Shown: piece by piece, positions 41,668 to 51,587 of the stretch
Position numbering within the stretch: the first letter of the stretch is position 1
Layout: the number at the start of each line of letters is the position of its first letter
Source of the DNA: Alphaproteobacteria bacterium
GTDB lineage: Bacteria > Pseudomonadota > Alphaproteobacteria > CAAGCB01 > CAG-977
NCBI GenBank assembly: GCA_900768845.1
Contig: CAAGEK010000043.1
Location: forward strand, 1 to 58,737
Direction of reading: 5' to 3'
Length of the DNA: 58,737 nucleotides
Program-made: the position numbers and the translations under genes
Notes under the pieces: model-generated
Databases searched by the model: none
Seen by the model: only the letters and a program-made list of their open reading frames with translations
What the model was told of the DNA's origin: nothing

Positions 41668-41865
41668 ATGCCCAAATTGAAAACGAAAAGTTCGGTCAAA
41701 AAACGTTTTGCCCGTACCGGTAACGGCGGTATCAAGCGCGGATTCGCGAACAAACGCCACCGCCTGATTTCCAAACCGACGAAAATGAAGCGCAAAGCGC
41801 GCGGAATGACGTTGCTGAGAGCGTGCGATTTCGACATCGTCGATCGCTTTATGCCCTATAACTGA
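41668..41865 (+). CDS. rpmI: Ribosomal protein L35 (bL35)
   Basis: 65 residues: MPKLKTKSSVKKRFARTGNG, then GFANKRHRLISKP and a basic tail. It is a small 50S protein. GGAG lies upstream of the ATG. It is first in the rpmI-rplT pair; infC, the usual partner upstream in many bacteria, is absent here. Confidence 0.97.
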   Translation: MPKLKTKSSVKKRFARTGNGGIKRGFANKRHRLISKPTKMKRKARGMTLLRACDFDIVDRFMPYN

Positions 41866-41889
41866 TCAAACGGGTAAGGAGATAAGGAA

Positions 41890-42249
41890 ATGGCTCGTGT
41901 AAAACGCGGTGTAACGGCTCACGCCAAGCACAAAAAGATTTTGAAACTGGCAAAAGGTTATCGCGAAAGCAATTCAAAGCTGTACCGCATCGCTTTGGAA
42001 AAGGTTGAAAAAGGCCTGCAGTACGCTTACCGCGACCGCCGCAAGAAAAAAAGCAACTTCCGCGCTTTGTGGATTCAGCGCATCAACGCCGGCGTCCGTG
42101 AACACGGATTGACGTATTCCCGATTTATCAACGGCTTGAACAAAGCCGGCATCACTCTGGATCGCAAGATTCTGGCCGATATGGCGATGAATCAGCCCGC
42201 GGCTTTTTCCGGAGTTGTCGATCAGGTCAAGGCTGCTCTGAAAGCGTAA
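41890..42249 (+). CDS. rplT: Ribosomal protein L20 (bL20)
   Basis: 119 residues, starting MARVKRGVTAHAKHKKILKLAKGY, with YRDRRKKKSNFRALWIQRINA and a C-terminal domain ending DQVKAALKA. It is an early 50S assembly protein and, in other bacteria, a translational autorepressor of its operon. AAGGAGATAAGG precedes the ATG, 24 bases after rpmI. A strong terminator follows before pheS. Confidence 0.97.
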   Translation: MARVKRGVTAHAKHKKILKLAKGYRESNSKLYRIALEKVEKGLQYAYRDRRKKKSNFRALWIQRINAGVREHGLTYSRFINGLNKAGITLDRKILADMAMNQPAAFSGVVDQVKAALKA

Positions 42250-42272
42250 GCAAAAAAAGTTTGCTAAGGAAT

Positions 42273-42301
42273 AAAGGGGTGCCGGACAAGCACCCCTTTT
42301 T
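42273..42301 (+). terminator. Terminator or attenuator between rplT and pheS
   Basis: aaaggggtgc (42273-42282) with gcacccctttt (42290-42300), then t. It lies 23 bases after rplT and only 24 bases before pheS. It may act as an attenuator for pheST, as in some bacteria. Confidence 0.8.
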
Positions 42302-42324
42302 CATAAAATGTCAAGGATGGATAA

Positions 42325-43422
42325 ATGAGCGAATTAGACACACTTCAGGCGGAGCTGCTGGCTTCCGTCGAAAAGGCGCAAACCGTGGCGGAATTGGAAT
42401 CCGTCCGTGTCGCCGTGCTGGGCAAAAAAGGCGTTATCACCGAAAAAATGAAAACGCTGGGTTCAATGGCTCCCGAAGAACGCAAAGCCGCAGGACAGGT
42501 TTTTAATAAAATCAAGGAAGCCGTCGCCTCTGCGATCGATTTGAAAAAAGAGGCGTTGGAAGATGCGGAAATCAATGCGCGTCTGGCTTCCGAAGCCGTA
42601 GACGTAACGTTGCCCGTGCGTCCCGAAAGACAGGGACGCGTCCATCCGACCGGCCAGACATACGACGAAATCGTCGCCATTTTCGGTCAAATGGGATTTT
42701 CCGTTGCCGAAGGCCCCGATTTGGAAGACGATTTTCATAATTTTACGGCACTGAACCTGCCGCCCGACCATCCGGCACGCCAGATGCACGATACGTTTTA
42801 TCTGGCGGGAAACAAAGAAGGCGAAGAAAAACACCTGTTGCGCACGCATACTTCGCCCGTTCAAATCCGCACCATGACAACTCAAAAGCCCCCCATCCGC
42901 ATCATCGCCCCGGGGCGGACGTACCGTTGCGATTCGGATATGACGCACACCCCGATGTTCCATCAGGTCGAAGGGCTGGTCATCGACAAAACGACGACGA
43001 TGGCGCATTTGAAAGGATGCCTGATCGAATTCGTCAAAACGTATTTTGAGTTGGACGACGTTCCCGTCCGTTTCCGTCCGTCGTTTTTCCCGTTCACGGA
43101 ACCTTCCGCGGAAATGGACATCGGTTGTCTGCGTGAAAACGGAGAGCTGAAAATCGGAGCGGGTAAAAGCTGGCTGGAAATTTTGGGATGCGGCATGGTT
43201 CACCCGAACGTCCTGACCGCGTGCGGGATCGATCCCGACGAATATCAGGGATTCGCCTTCGGCATCGGTATCGAACGTCTGGCCATGCTGAAATACGGCA
43301 TTCCCGACCTGCGCACGTTCTTTGATTCGGATTTGCGCTGGATCAGACATTACGGATTCGTTCCTTTGGACGTTCCGACGACAACGGCGGGATTAAGCTT
43401 GACGGGAGGAAACAAGTTATGA
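42325..43422 (+). CDS. pheS: Phenylalanyl-tRNA synthetase, alpha subunit
   Basis: 365 residues. An N-terminal coiled coil (about 1-90) contacts tRNA. The class II catalytic core follows, with motif 2 in RIIAPGRTYRCDSDMTHTPMFHQVEGL and motif 3 in GFAFGIGIERLAMLKYGI. HTSPVQIRTM and FRPSFFPFTEPSAEMDI are diagnostic of PheS. It charges tRNA-Phe as an alpha2-beta2 tetramer. Its ATGA overlaps the start of pheT, so the two are translationally coupled. Confidence 0.98.
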   Translation: MSELDTLQAELLASVEKAQTVAELESVRVAVLGKKGVITEKMKTLGSMAPEERKAAGQVFNKIKEAVASAIDLKKEALEDAEINARLASEAVDVTLPVRPERQGRVHPTGQTYDEIVAIFGQMGFSVAEGPDLEDDFHNFTALNLPPDHPARQMHDTFYLAGNKEGEEKHLLRTHTSPVQIRTMTTQKPPIRIIAPGRTYRCDSDMTHTPMFHQVEGLVIDKTTTMAHLKGCLIEFVKTYFELDDVPVRFRPSFFPFTEPSAEMDIGCLRENGELKIGAGKSWLEILGCGMVHPNVLTACGIDPDEYQGFAFGIGIERLAMLKYGIPDLRTFFDSDLRWIRHYGFVPLDVPTTTAGLSLTGGNKL

Positions 43423-45821
43423 AATTCACACTGTCTTGGTTGAAAGACTATCTGGACACGCAGGCGGACGCCGCGGAACTGTCCGAACGGATGACGTCTC
43501 TGGGCTTGGAAGTCGAAGAAGTCGTCGATCCGGTCGCTCCGATTGCCCATTTGATTGTTGCCAAAGTCGAAACCTGCGTCGAGCATCCCGATTCCGACCA
43601 TTTGCACGTTTTGTCCGTCAATACGGGTTCCGAAACGTTGCAAGTCGTTTGCGGCGCACCCAACGCACGAGCCGGAATGAAAAGCATTCTGGCGCGTCCG
43701 GGGGATTTCATCCCTTCTTTCGGAGAAAAAATCAAGAAAGGCAAAATCCGCGGTGTTGAAAGTTGCGGCATGATGTGTTCCGAACGCGAGCTGGGCTTGG
43801 GCGGCGACCATCACGGGATTATCGACCTGCCCGAAACGGCGGTTGTAGGCGCACCGCTGACTTCCGTCTATCCGTCCGACCCCGTATTCGACATTTCCAT
43901 AACGCCCAACCGCGGCGACTGCATGAGTGTGTACGGCGTCGCCCGCGATTTGGCGGCAAGCGGAATCGGAACGCTGAAACCCCTTTTCAAAGACAACGAA
44001 ACCCTGATCACACCGACGTTCGATTCAAACGTCGAACTGGTCAACGACGCATTGGAAACCGGCGCGCCGTATTTCACCCTGCGCGAAATCAGAAACGTTA
44101 AAAACGCCCCTTCGCCCAAATGGATGCAAGACAGGCTGACCGCCGTCGGATTGCACCCGATTTCCACTTTGGTCGACGTTACGAATTACTTCAACATCGC
44201 TTTCGGCCGGCCTTTGCACGTGTTTGACGCGGACAAGGTCAAAGGACGGATTACCGTGCGTTCCGCCAAAAGCGGCGAAGAACTTTTGGCTTTGGACGGG
44301 AAAACCTACAAACTGTCCGACGGCATGATTGTCATCGCCGATGAAAACGGCGTTGAATCGATTGCCGGCGTTATGGGCGGCGAAGCGTCGGGATGCCAAG
44401 ACGACACGACGCGTGTTTTATTGGAATCGGCTTATTTTACACCTCAATCCATTGCGCAAACGGGGCAAAAGCTGATGATTGCGTCCGATTCGCGTCAACG
44501 GTTCGAACGCGGTATCGATCCGTCCGCCACGATTGAAAAGTACGGATCGATTTTGGCGACAAAGATGATCCTTGATTTATGCGGCGGCGAATGTTCCCGA
44601 ATCATCGTCACGGGCAAAGAGCCGGAAGCCCCCGCTCCGATCCGTTTCGACCCGAAACGCGTGGAAAAGCTGTGCGGCATTACGGTTCCCGAAACGGAAT
44701 GCAAGGACATTCTGGAAAAACTGGGCTGTCGTGTTTCAAATGCGGACGAAAACGGCATTTACACGGTTGAACGCCCGTCGTGGAGGCCGGACATTTCCGG
44801 TGCGCACGATTTGATCGAAGAAATCCTGCGCATTCACGGGTATGACAAACTGCCCGAAACGTCTTTGCCCCGCCCGACGGTTCAACGCCCCGTCCTGACG
44901 CAAAAACAGCGTCGCGAAGCGATGATCCGGCGCACTTTGGCCGGCCGCGGCGGTTATCAGACGATTACCTGGTCGTTCCTGTCGTCGGCGGATGCGGAAC
45001 CGTTCAGGACGCACGCGCCGGTTTTGCTGGAAAATCCGATCAGTTCGGATTTGAACGAAATGCGGCCGTCTTTGGTTCCGAATTTATTGGCGGCCGCCCG
45101 CTCGAACCTTACCAAAGGAGCGAACGACGGCTTTTTGTTCGAAGTCGGCCCCGAATTTTTCGGCCGTCTGCCGTTGGAACAGCACACCGTCGCCTGCGCT
45201 TTGCGTTTCGGTATGACCGCACCGCGCCATTGGGCCGAACAACCGCGCCCCGTTGACGTTTTCGACGCCAAAGCCGACGCTCTGGCCGCTTTGAACGCCG
45301 CCGAAGCCCCCCTTTCCGTTCAAACGTCGCGGGAAACGCCGGCATGGTACCATCCGGGGCGGTCGGGATGCTTTAAAATCGGAAAAACGGTTCTGGCATA
45401 CTTCGGCGAACTTCATCCCAAGGTCTTAAAAGCGTTCGGAATCAAAGTGCCGGTTTGCGTTTGCGAAATCTTTCCGGACAACATTCCGCCGGCGAAAAAC
45501 AAAGGCGGAAAGACCCAAAAACCGTTAAAACCGCAACCGTTCACGCCGATTACACGCGATTTGGCGTTTATCGCGCCGAAATCCGTCGATGCGGAAAAGA
45601 TTGTCCAAGCGGCGAAAAACGTTGATAAGAACCTGATCGCGGACGTATCCGTCTTTGATTTGTACGAAGGTGCGAATTTGGGGGCGGACAAGAAATCCGT
45701 CGCCGTCTGGTTCACGTTGATTCCTACGGAAAAGACGATGACCGACGATGAAATCGACAGCATCCGCCGCCGCGTCGTCGGAGCCGTCGCCGCCGCCACG
45801 GGTGCGGAATTGAGGGGATAA
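43419..45821 (+). CDS. pheT: Phenylalanyl-tRNA synthetase, beta subunit
   Basis: 800 residues, the usual size. In order: an EMAP/OB tRNA-binding domain (about 39-150), B3/B4 editing domain (about 210-390), B5 domain, catalytic-like module, and a C-terminal anticodon-binding domain (FTPITRDLAFIAPKSVDAEKI onward). The beta subunit removes misattached tyrosine and binds the anticodon stem. The start overlaps pheS by four bases, and the next gene begins one base after the stop. Confidence 0.98.
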   Translation: MKFTLSWLKDYLDTQADAAELSERMTSLGLEVEEVVDPVAPIAHLIVAKVETCVEHPDSDHLHVLSVNTGSETLQVVCGAPNARAGMKSILARPGDFIPSFGEKIKKGKIRGVESCGMMCSERELGLGGDHHGIIDLPETAVVGAPLTSVYPSDPVFDISITPNRGDCMSVYGVARDLAASGIGTLKPLFKDNETLITPTFDSNVELVNDALETGAPYFTLREIRNVKNAPSPKWMQDRLTAVGLHPISTLVDVTNYFNIAFGRPLHVFDADKVKGRITVRSAKSGEELLALDGKTYKLSDGMIVIADENGVESIAGVMGGEASGCQDDTTRVLLESAYFTPQSIAQTGQKLMIASDSRQRFERGIDPSATIEKYGSILATKMILDLCGGECSRIIVTGKEPEAPAPIRFDPKRVEKLCGITVPETECKDILEKLGCRVSNADENGIYTVERPSWRPDISGAHDLIEEILRIHGYDKLPETSLPRPTVQRPVLTQKQRREAMIRRTLAGRGGYQTITWSFLSSADAEPFRTHAPVLLENPISSDLNEMRPSLVPNLLAAARSNLTKGANDGFLFEVGPEFFGRLPLEQHTVACALRFGMTAPRHWAEQPRPVDVFDAKADALAALNAAEAPLSVQTSRETPAWYHPGRSGCFKIGKTVLAYFGELHPKVLKAFGIKVPVCVCEIFPDNIPPAKNKGGKTQKPLKPQPFTPITRDLAFIAPKSVDAEKIVQAAKNVDKNLIADVSVFDLYEGANLGADKKSVAVWFTLIPTEKTMTDDEIDSIRRRVVGAVAAATGAELRG

Positions 45822-45822
45822 G

Positions 45823-46632
45823 ATGGCCACACCTTTCAATTCCCCCGCCGAAACGTCTTGGAAAACACCGCTCTTGTCCGGAGCGGTGCGTTTTCCGCGA
45901 TCGAACGAAGCCCCCGAACAGCTGGTCATTTATTTGCACGGCATGGGCGGAACGGGACAATCGAACGTCTGGTTTGCGGAAAAGCTGCAAAACGTGATGC
46001 CCCGCGCCGTTTTTTACGTCCCCGACGGGTTGGAGCCCATTGAAGGGAATGAAGAAGCGCGCCAGTGGTTTTCCATTCCCGAAGGATTCAAGGACGAATG
46101 GCTGTCCGTTCCTCCCGACGATTTGGAACCCGAAGCAAGGGAAAAGCTGGACGAGATGTATGCGGCTTACGAACCGGCGGCGTTAAAAATCGCCGAATTC
46201 ATCCGCGAACGGATGGATTTTCATAAAATCGGCGCACAGAACACGTTCGTTTTCGGCGTTTCCCAAGGGGCGATGGCCGGATTGCAACTGATCGCCGAAA
46301 GCGATTTGCTGGCCGACCGGAAAGAGGACGGAACTCTTGTTCCGCTGGCCGGCGTTATGATCATCGCGGGTTGCCTTTTAAACGCGAACGAAGTCGCCGC
46401 CCATCCGTCGCAATCAAAGCCCGAATTCGTTCTGGTTCACGGATCCGAAGACATAACCGTCCCCTACAAAGCTCATTTGCTGGCGGACAAGACGCTGTTT
46501 TTAAGCGGACAAAAAACCGTTGCCAAAGTCATTTGGGACAAGGATCACACTTATTTCGAATATCAGGCCATGCCGGACATTTTGCGTTTGGCCGCAAAGT
46601 GGGGCGGCGGAGATGACACCCGCTCGGAATGA
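45823..46632 (+). CDS. Alpha/beta-hydrolase of the phospholipase/carboxylesterase type
   Basis: 269 residues. The oxyanion segment VIYLHGMGGTGQSN is followed by the nucleophile elbow GVSQGAMAG (serine), an acid in VLVHGSEDITVP and a histidine in WDKDHTYFEY, so the Ser-Asp-His triad is complete. There is no signal peptide. The substrate may be short acyl esters or lysophospholipids. The gene starts one base after pheT and is surely cotranscribed, though no functional link is obvious. It ends at a strong terminator. Confidence 0.88.
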   Translation: MATPFNSPAETSWKTPLLSGAVRFPRSNEAPEQLVIYLHGMGGTGQSNVWFAEKLQNVMPRAVFYVPDGLEPIEGNEEARQWFSIPEGFKDEWLSVPPDDLEPEAREKLDEMYAAYEPAALKIAEFIRERMDFHKIGAQNTFVFGVSQGAMAGLQLIAESDLLADRKEDGTLVPLAGVMIIAGCLLNANEVAAHPSQSKPEFVLVHGSEDITVPYKAHLLADKTLFLSGQKTVAKVIWDKDHTYFEYQAMPDILRLAAKWGGGDDTRSE

Positions 46633-46649
46633 CAACGGGAAAAAGCGAT

Positions 46650-46678
46650 AAAAGCCCCTTTTAAAGGGGCTTTTTTCT
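46650..46678 (+). terminator. Terminator of the pheST-esterase operon
   Basis: aaagcccct (46651-46659) with aggggcttt, followed by a T run, just after the esterase stop at 46632. Confidence 0.88.
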
Positions 46679-46740
46679 TGTTTGGCAAAGCCTCCTTCTT
46701 TATCATACGCAAAACGGATTAAAAAAACGGAGAAAACGGG

Positions 46741-49548
46741 ATGGAACAATCGTCAGAGCGTAAAAAAGCCGTCTTCATCGACGGTTCGGGTTATATTTTC
46801 CGCGCATTTTACGCTTTGCCGCCGATGGGACGCGACGACGGAACGCCCGTCAACGCCGTTTACGGATTTTGCAGTATGCTGATGAAGCTGGTCAAAGATA
46901 TGCCGGCCGATTATCTGGCCGTTGTTTTTGACGCGGCGCGCCAAACTTTTCGCCAGACGATTTATCCCGAATACAAGGCGACACGGCGTGAAACGCCCGA
47001 AGCCCTCATCCCCCAGTTCCCGATTTTGCGCCAAGCCGTCGATGCGTTCAACATAGCCCAAACCGAAATGGAAGGGTTTGAAGCCGACGATTTGCTGGCG
47101 ACTTACGCCCGTCTTGCCCACGAGCGCGGTTTTGACGTAACCATCGTATCCGCCGACAAGGATTTGATGCAAATGGTCGGTTCGCACGTTACCGTTTTCG
47201 ATCCGATGAAACAACGCGTTGTCGACGTCGAACAGGTTTTTGAAAAATTCGGCGTAACGCCCGATAAAGTCGTCGACGTTCAAGCCCTGGCCGGAGATTC
47301 GACGGATAACGTCCCCGGCGTGTCGGGCGTCGGCATCAAAACGGCGGCGCAATTGATCAACGAATACGGATCTTTGGAAAACCTGTTGGCAAACGTTGAA
47401 AGCGTCAAACAACCCAAACGCCGCGAGATGCTGATCAAAGACGCTGAAATGGCGCGGATTTCCAAAAAGCTGGTTACATTGGACGCTTTTGCGCCCGTTG
47501 AAACGCCTTTGGACGATTTCGCCGTGAAAACGCCCGATGTGCAAAAAATCAAAAGCTTTTTGGAAAAGCAGACCTTTAAAAGCCTCGTATCGAAACTTCC
47601 GAATTGGTTTGCCGCCCGCGCCTGTGCCATGCCGGCGGGAAGCGGGGCGGAAGCTTTGCCGGAATGCCGGCCGGACGCGCCGCAAATAAAAAAGGAATAC
47701 ACGCTGATTCAATCGGCGGAGGTTTTGAAAAAACGGGTTGACGCGGCAATCGAAAAAGGCGTTGTCGCCATTGATACGGAAACCGACGCCCTTTCCCCGA
47801 CAAAAGCGCGGATGGTCGGATTTTCATTGTGTTTTGAAGAGGGAAAGGCCTGTTACGTCCCTCTGCGCCACAAAGGAAAAGCCAAACAGGGCGAATTGTT
47901 CGGCGACGATCAGGGCGGCGCGGAGGAAATCGTCCAAATTCCCGTCGGGCAGGCATTGGAGATTTTAAAGCCCCTGTTGACAAACAAAGGCGTTTTAAAA
48001 GTCGGCCACAACATCAAATACGACTGGCACATTTTCGCCAACGAATACGGCGACGGTTTCGACCTTGCCCCCGTTGAAGATACGATGGTGCTTTCATACG
48101 ATCTTGACGGGGCGGCTCACGGGCACGGCATGGACGAACTGGCCGAGTTGTTTTTGGATTACCGCACGATTCACTATGAAGACGTATGCGGAAAGGGAAA
48201 GCTGAAAATCCCGTTCGACCGCGTGGAATTGCAACCCGCTTGCGATTATGCGGCGGAAGACGCGGACGTCACTTTGCGTTTGTACCACTATTTAAAGCGG
48301 CGTTTGTTGAATGAACACATGGTCAAAATTTACGAATACTTCGACCGTCCGACAATTCCGGTGTTGTTCGCCATGGAACGCGCCGGCGTCAAAGTGTGCG
48401 ACAGGGAGCTGAAGAAACTCAGCGACATATTCGGCGCCCGCATCGCAGGTTTGGAAAAGGACATTTTCGAACTGGCGGGCGAAGAATTCAACTTGAACTC
48501 TCCGGCTCAGATGGGAAAAATCCTGTTTGACAAGATGGGGTTGACGGGCAGTACGAAAAACGCGAAAACCGGCGCGTGGTCGACTGAAGCCGCCGTGTTG
48601 GAAACGCTGGTCGACGACGGATGCGAAATCGCCGCAAAAATTTTGGAATGGCGGCAATATTCCAAATTGAAAAGCACGTATTCCGACGCTTTGCAGGAAC
48701 AAATCAACCCGCGGACAAAGCGCGTCCACACGAATTTCATGCAAACGGTCACATCGACGGGGCGTTTGTCTTCCAACGATCCGAACCTGCAAAACATCCC
48801 GATCCGTTCCGACGAAGGGCGGGAAATCAGGCGGGCATTCATCGCCGAAAAAGGAAAAATCCTGTTGTCCGCAGACTATTCGCAAATCGAATTGCGCCTG
48901 ATGGCTCATGTTGCGAATGTCGAAGGATTGAAAGACGCATTTGCCAAAGGCGTTGACATTCACGCCGCCACCGCGTCGAAAATGTTTCACATCCCCGTCG
49001 AAGGAATGGATCCGATGGTGCGCAGACGGGCGAAGGCCATCAATTTCGGCGTCATTTACGGCATTTCCTCATTCGGACTGGCTCGCCAGTTGGGAATTTC
49101 ACGCAAAGAAGCCCAAGATTACATTTCCGCCTATTTTGAACGTTATCCGGAAATCAAGGCGTTTATGGAAAGCACGATCGATTTTGCACGCACGCACGGT
49201 TTTGTCACAACCCCCTTCGGACGCAAATGTTCCGTCGGCAACCTGAACGACAGAAACGCCGCCAGACGCGCCTTTGCGGAACGCGCCGCCGTCAACGCCC
49301 CGATTCAGGGCGGCGCGGCGGACATTATCAAAAAAGCGATGTTGCGTCTGCCCGACGCGTTGGAAAACGCGGGTTTGACAGGGCGGATGCTGTTGCAGGT
49401 TCACGACGAACTGGTTTTGGAAATCCCCGAAAACGAAGTCGAAGAAACAAAACGAATTGTCAAAGATATCATGGAAAACGTGTATTCCCTTTCCGTCCCC
49501 CTGATCGTCGAAGTCGGAACGGGGGCGAATTGGACGGAAGCGCATTGA
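46741..49548 (+). CDS. polA: DNA polymerase I
   Basis: 935 residues with all three activities. The 5' nuclease domain (about 10-300) contains VIFDAARQTFRQ-type motifs and SADKDLMQMV. The 3'-5' exonuclease (about 325-525) keeps its acidic residues: AIDTETDAL, VGHNIKYDW and YAAEDADVTL. In the polymerase domain motif A is DYSQIELRLMAH, motif B RRRAKAINFGVIYG and motif C QVHDELVLE. It fills gaps in repair and removes Okazaki primers. GGAG precedes the ATG. The glycosyltransferase gene begins 14 bases after its stop. Confidence 0.98.
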   Translation: MEQSSERKKAVFIDGSGYIFRAFYALPPMGRDDGTPVNAVYGFCSMLMKLVKDMPADYLAVVFDAARQTFRQTIYPEYKATRRETPEALIPQFPILRQAVDAFNIAQTEMEGFEADDLLATYARLAHERGFDVTIVSADKDLMQMVGSHVTVFDPMKQRVVDVEQVFEKFGVTPDKVVDVQALAGDSTDNVPGVSGVGIKTAAQLINEYGSLENLLANVESVKQPKRREMLIKDAEMARISKKLVTLDAFAPVETPLDDFAVKTPDVQKIKSFLEKQTFKSLVSKLPNWFAARACAMPAGSGAEALPECRPDAPQIKKEYTLIQSAEVLKKRVDAAIEKGVVAIDTETDALSPTKARMVGFSLCFEEGKACYVPLRHKGKAKQGELFGDDQGGAEEIVQIPVGQALEILKPLLTNKGVLKVGHNIKYDWHIFANEYGDGFDLAPVEDTMVLSYDLDGAAHGHGMDELAELFLDYRTIHYEDVCGKGKLKIPFDRVELQPACDYAAEDADVTLRLYHYLKRRLLNEHMVKIYEYFDRPTIPVLFAMERAGVKVCDRELKKLSDIFGARIAGLEKDIFELAGEEFNLNSPAQMGKILFDKMGLTGSTKNAKTGAWSTEAAVLETLVDDGCEIAAKILEWRQYSKLKSTYSDALQEQINPRTKRVHTNFMQTVTSTGRLSSNDPNLQNIPIRSDEGREIRRAFIAEKGKILLSADYSQIELRLMAHVANVEGLKDAFAKGVDIHAATASKMFHIPVEGMDPMVRRRAKAINFGVIYGISSFGLARQLGISRKEAQDYISAYFERYPEIKAFMESTIDFARTHGFVTTPFGRKCSVGNLNDRNAARRAFAERAAVNAPIQGGAADIIKKAMLRLPDALENAGLTGRMLLQVHDELVLEIPENEVEETKRIVKDIMENVYSLSVPLIVEVGTGANWTEAH

Positions 49549-49561
49549 AGAGGAACGGGAA

Positions 49562-50347
49562 ATGGAAAAACTGTCCGTTTATATGATCACCCTGAACGAA
49601 GAAAAAAGGCTGGAGGAAACGTTGAAGGCCGCTTCCCGCGTCGCCGACGAAATCATCATTGTCGACAGCGGCAGTACCGACCGCACGGAAGCCATTGCAA
49701 AAAAATACAATGCCGTTTTCGTTTACAACAAATGGAAAAGCTTTTCGGCGCAAAAACGGGTCGCCCAGAATCTGTGCGAAAACAGATACGTTATGAATTT
49801 GGACGCGGACGAGGTCTTGTCCGAAGATTTGATTGCGGAAATCAAAGCGTTGAAGGAAAACTTTTCCGCCGACGCATACCGCGTGCGCGTCAAGGATATG
49901 TACCCCGGATGGAAAAAGCCGCGCCGTTTGGGGCGCACGTTCAATATCATCCGCCTGTACAACCGCGACCACATGGATATGCCGGACGATTACAGCAACG
50001 ACCGTCCCGTCCCTTTGCACGAAAACGTTAAAACCGGACAGTTGAAAGCTCCCGTTTTGCATTATTCCTATGTCGACATGACACAGATGATTGCCAAATG
50101 GAACAAATATTCGTCCGAGTTTATGAAAACGGCTCAAGGAAAAAAGAAAAAATACTCCTCTTTGCGTCTGGCGACGGAGTTTCCGGTTCAGTTCCTGCGC
50201 TATTACCTGCTCAGACGGTATGTTTTCTGCGGTTTTTACGGCTTTGTCGAAGCTATGACGTGCGCCTACTTCCGCTTTGTCAAAATCGCGAAGTTTCGCG
50301 AAGAAGAGATTTTCGAACGCGAAAACGAAAATAAAAAGACGCCCTAA
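49562..50347 (+). CDS. Family 2 glycosyltransferase, LPS core (WaaE/KdtX-like)
   Basis: 261 residues. The GT-A donor site is seen in VYMITLNEEKRLEETLKAA, EIIIVDSGSTDRTEAIA and the DxD motif NLDADEV. The second half has RLGRTFNIIRLYNRD and a C-terminal region with KWNKYSSEF and LRYYLLRRYV that matches lipopolysaccharide core beta-1,4-glucosyltransferases (WaaE/KdtX). It is probably membrane-associated through aromatic and basic segments, with no clear helix. It starts 14 bases after polA with GAGG upstream, and its last four bases overlap the opposing nucleosidase gene. Confidence 0.85.
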   Translation: MEKLSVYMITLNEEKRLEETLKAASRVADEIIIVDSGSTDRTEAIAKKYNAVFVYNKWKSFSAQKRVAQNLCENRYVMNLDADEVLSEDLIAEIKALKENFSADAYRVRVKDMYPGWKKPRRLGRTFNIIRLYNRDHMDMPDDYSNDRPVPLHENVKTGQLKAPVLHYSYVDMTQMIAKWNKYSSEFMKTAQGKKKKYSSLRLATEFPVQFLRYYLLRRYVFCGFYGFVEAMTCAYFRFVKIAKFREEEIFERENENKKTP

Positions 50348-51039
50348 TCCGCATCTTTCAGCAAACGCATCAACGCTTTTGCCGCAACGTCGCACGCTTT
50401 GGGCGCGTTCGTTTCAAAATCGCCGAACGAATGTGTCCGCGTGTCGGATACGGCGCGGACAACGGTGAAAGGAACGTCCCACAACGTCGCGATTTGAGCG
50501 ATCGCCGCGCTTTCCATATCGATGCACGCCGCACCGAAGTTTTCCGCCAATTCGTTCTTTTCGTCCTCTTCGGCGAACGAATCCAACGTCACCAGAGTCC
50601 CGCGCTTGAATTCCGCAGGAGCATTCATTCTGTCGGCCAGAAAACCGTTTTGTTCGGAAAAAGCCGGAGTGCCGCGCAGCATCGGCGCGATCGATTCCGC
50701 AACGCCCGTCTTGCTTGCAGACCCGCCGAATGCGACGTCGCCGTGGATGACGCGATCGGGAATGACGACGTCGAACAACGCCAAAGAAGCGTCGACGGCT
50801 CCCGCCACGCCGCAAACGATAATATGCGACGGCTTGTACGTCATGATAACCTTTTGCGCTTTCGCCGCCGCAAAGGTCTTACCTACGCCGCAACGCGCCA
50901 AAATCAAACCGGCGTTGCCCAACGCGAAATGTTTTTCTTCAAATCCGCCTTCCAGCAATTCCCCCCAAACGCCCGTCACGTTTTCAACGGCGGAAAATTC
51001 CATGGGCATCGGGCACAAAACGGCGATAATCGGTTTCAT
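50344..51039 (-). CDS. mtnN: 5'-methylthioadenosine/S-adenosylhomocysteine nucleosidase
   Basis: 231 residues starting MKPIIAVLCPMPMEFSAVE, with AAGGAG upstream of 51039; an upstream extension is not credible. The enzyme removes adenine from methylthioadenosine and S-adenosylhomocysteine. The key glutamates are in PMPMEFSA and CIDMESAAIAQ, the catalytic aspartate in RAVSDTRTHSF, and VCGVAGAV is the phosphate-site-like loop. Length and fold match Pfs/MtnN. It recycles by-products of radical SAM enzymes and methyltransferases. It is divergent from the deaminase gene. Confidence 0.92.
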   Translation of the reverse strand: MKPIIAVLCPMPMEFSAVENVTGVWGELLEGGFEEKHFALGNAGLILARCGVGKTFAAAKAQKVIMTYKPSHIIVCGVAGAVDASLALFDVVIPDRVIHGDVAFGGSASKTGVAESIAPMLRGTPAFSEQNGFLADRMNAPAEFKRGTLVTLDSFAEEDEKNELAENFGAACIDMESAAIAQIATLWDVPFTVVRAVSDTRTHSFGDFETNAPKACDVAAKALMRLLKDAD

Positions 51040-51146
51040 TTTCTTCTCCTTTTTTGTCTTTGGCGACTTTAAGCGAGGCGTTTTTATTTGTCGATAAAAA
51101 AAAAGACTGCTATTACTGGTAAAGACAAAAAAACGGAGGTTCGGAT

Positions 51147-51587
51147 ATGAACAAATGGCAGAAACGTTTTTTCGATTTGGCAAAATTGGTGGCGACATGG
51201 TCGAAAGATCCGTCTTCGCAGGTCGGAGCCGTCATCGTTGACGACAAAAAACGCATCGTGTCGGTAGGGTTCAACGGATTGCCCATCGGCGTAAACGATA
51301 CCGAAGAACGGCTGAACACAAGGGAAATCAAATACGAACTGATCGTGCATGCCGAAGCGAACGCCATTCTGACCGCACACAATTCCGTCGCCGGTTGCAC
51401 GATTTACGTCCACCCTTATCTGCCGTGTTCCCGATGCGCGGGGGCGATCATTCAATCGGGAATAAAAAAAGTCGTCGTCGAAGACCGCCCGATTCCGGAA
51501 CGCTGGTTGAACAACTTCATGCTGGCGAAATCGATTTTGGAAGAAGCCGGCGTGGAAATCGAAACCGTCCCGCCCGAAGACGCTTAA
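51147..51587 (+). CDS. Deoxycytidylate deaminase-like protein (ComEB/dCMP deaminase family)
   Basis: 146 residues. Zinc ligands are the His of VHAEANAIL, with Glu as the proton shuttle, and the two cysteines of YLPCSRCAGAII. The N-terminus (WQKRFFDLAKLVATWSKDPSSQVGAVIV) and GFNGLPIGVND match dCMP deaminases, which give dUMP for thymidylate synthesis. GGAGG precedes the ATG at 51147. The stop overlaps by four bases with the opposing TetR gene. It might act on dCMP or related nucleotides; family confidence is high, substrate moderate. Confidence 0.88.
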   Translation: MNKWQKRFFDLAKLVATWSKDPSSQVGAVIVDDKKRIVSVGFNGLPIGVNDTEERLNTREIKYELIVHAEANAILTAHNSVAGCTIYVHPYLPCSRCAGAIIQSGIKKVVVEDRPIPERWLNNFMLAKSILEEAGVEIETVPPEDA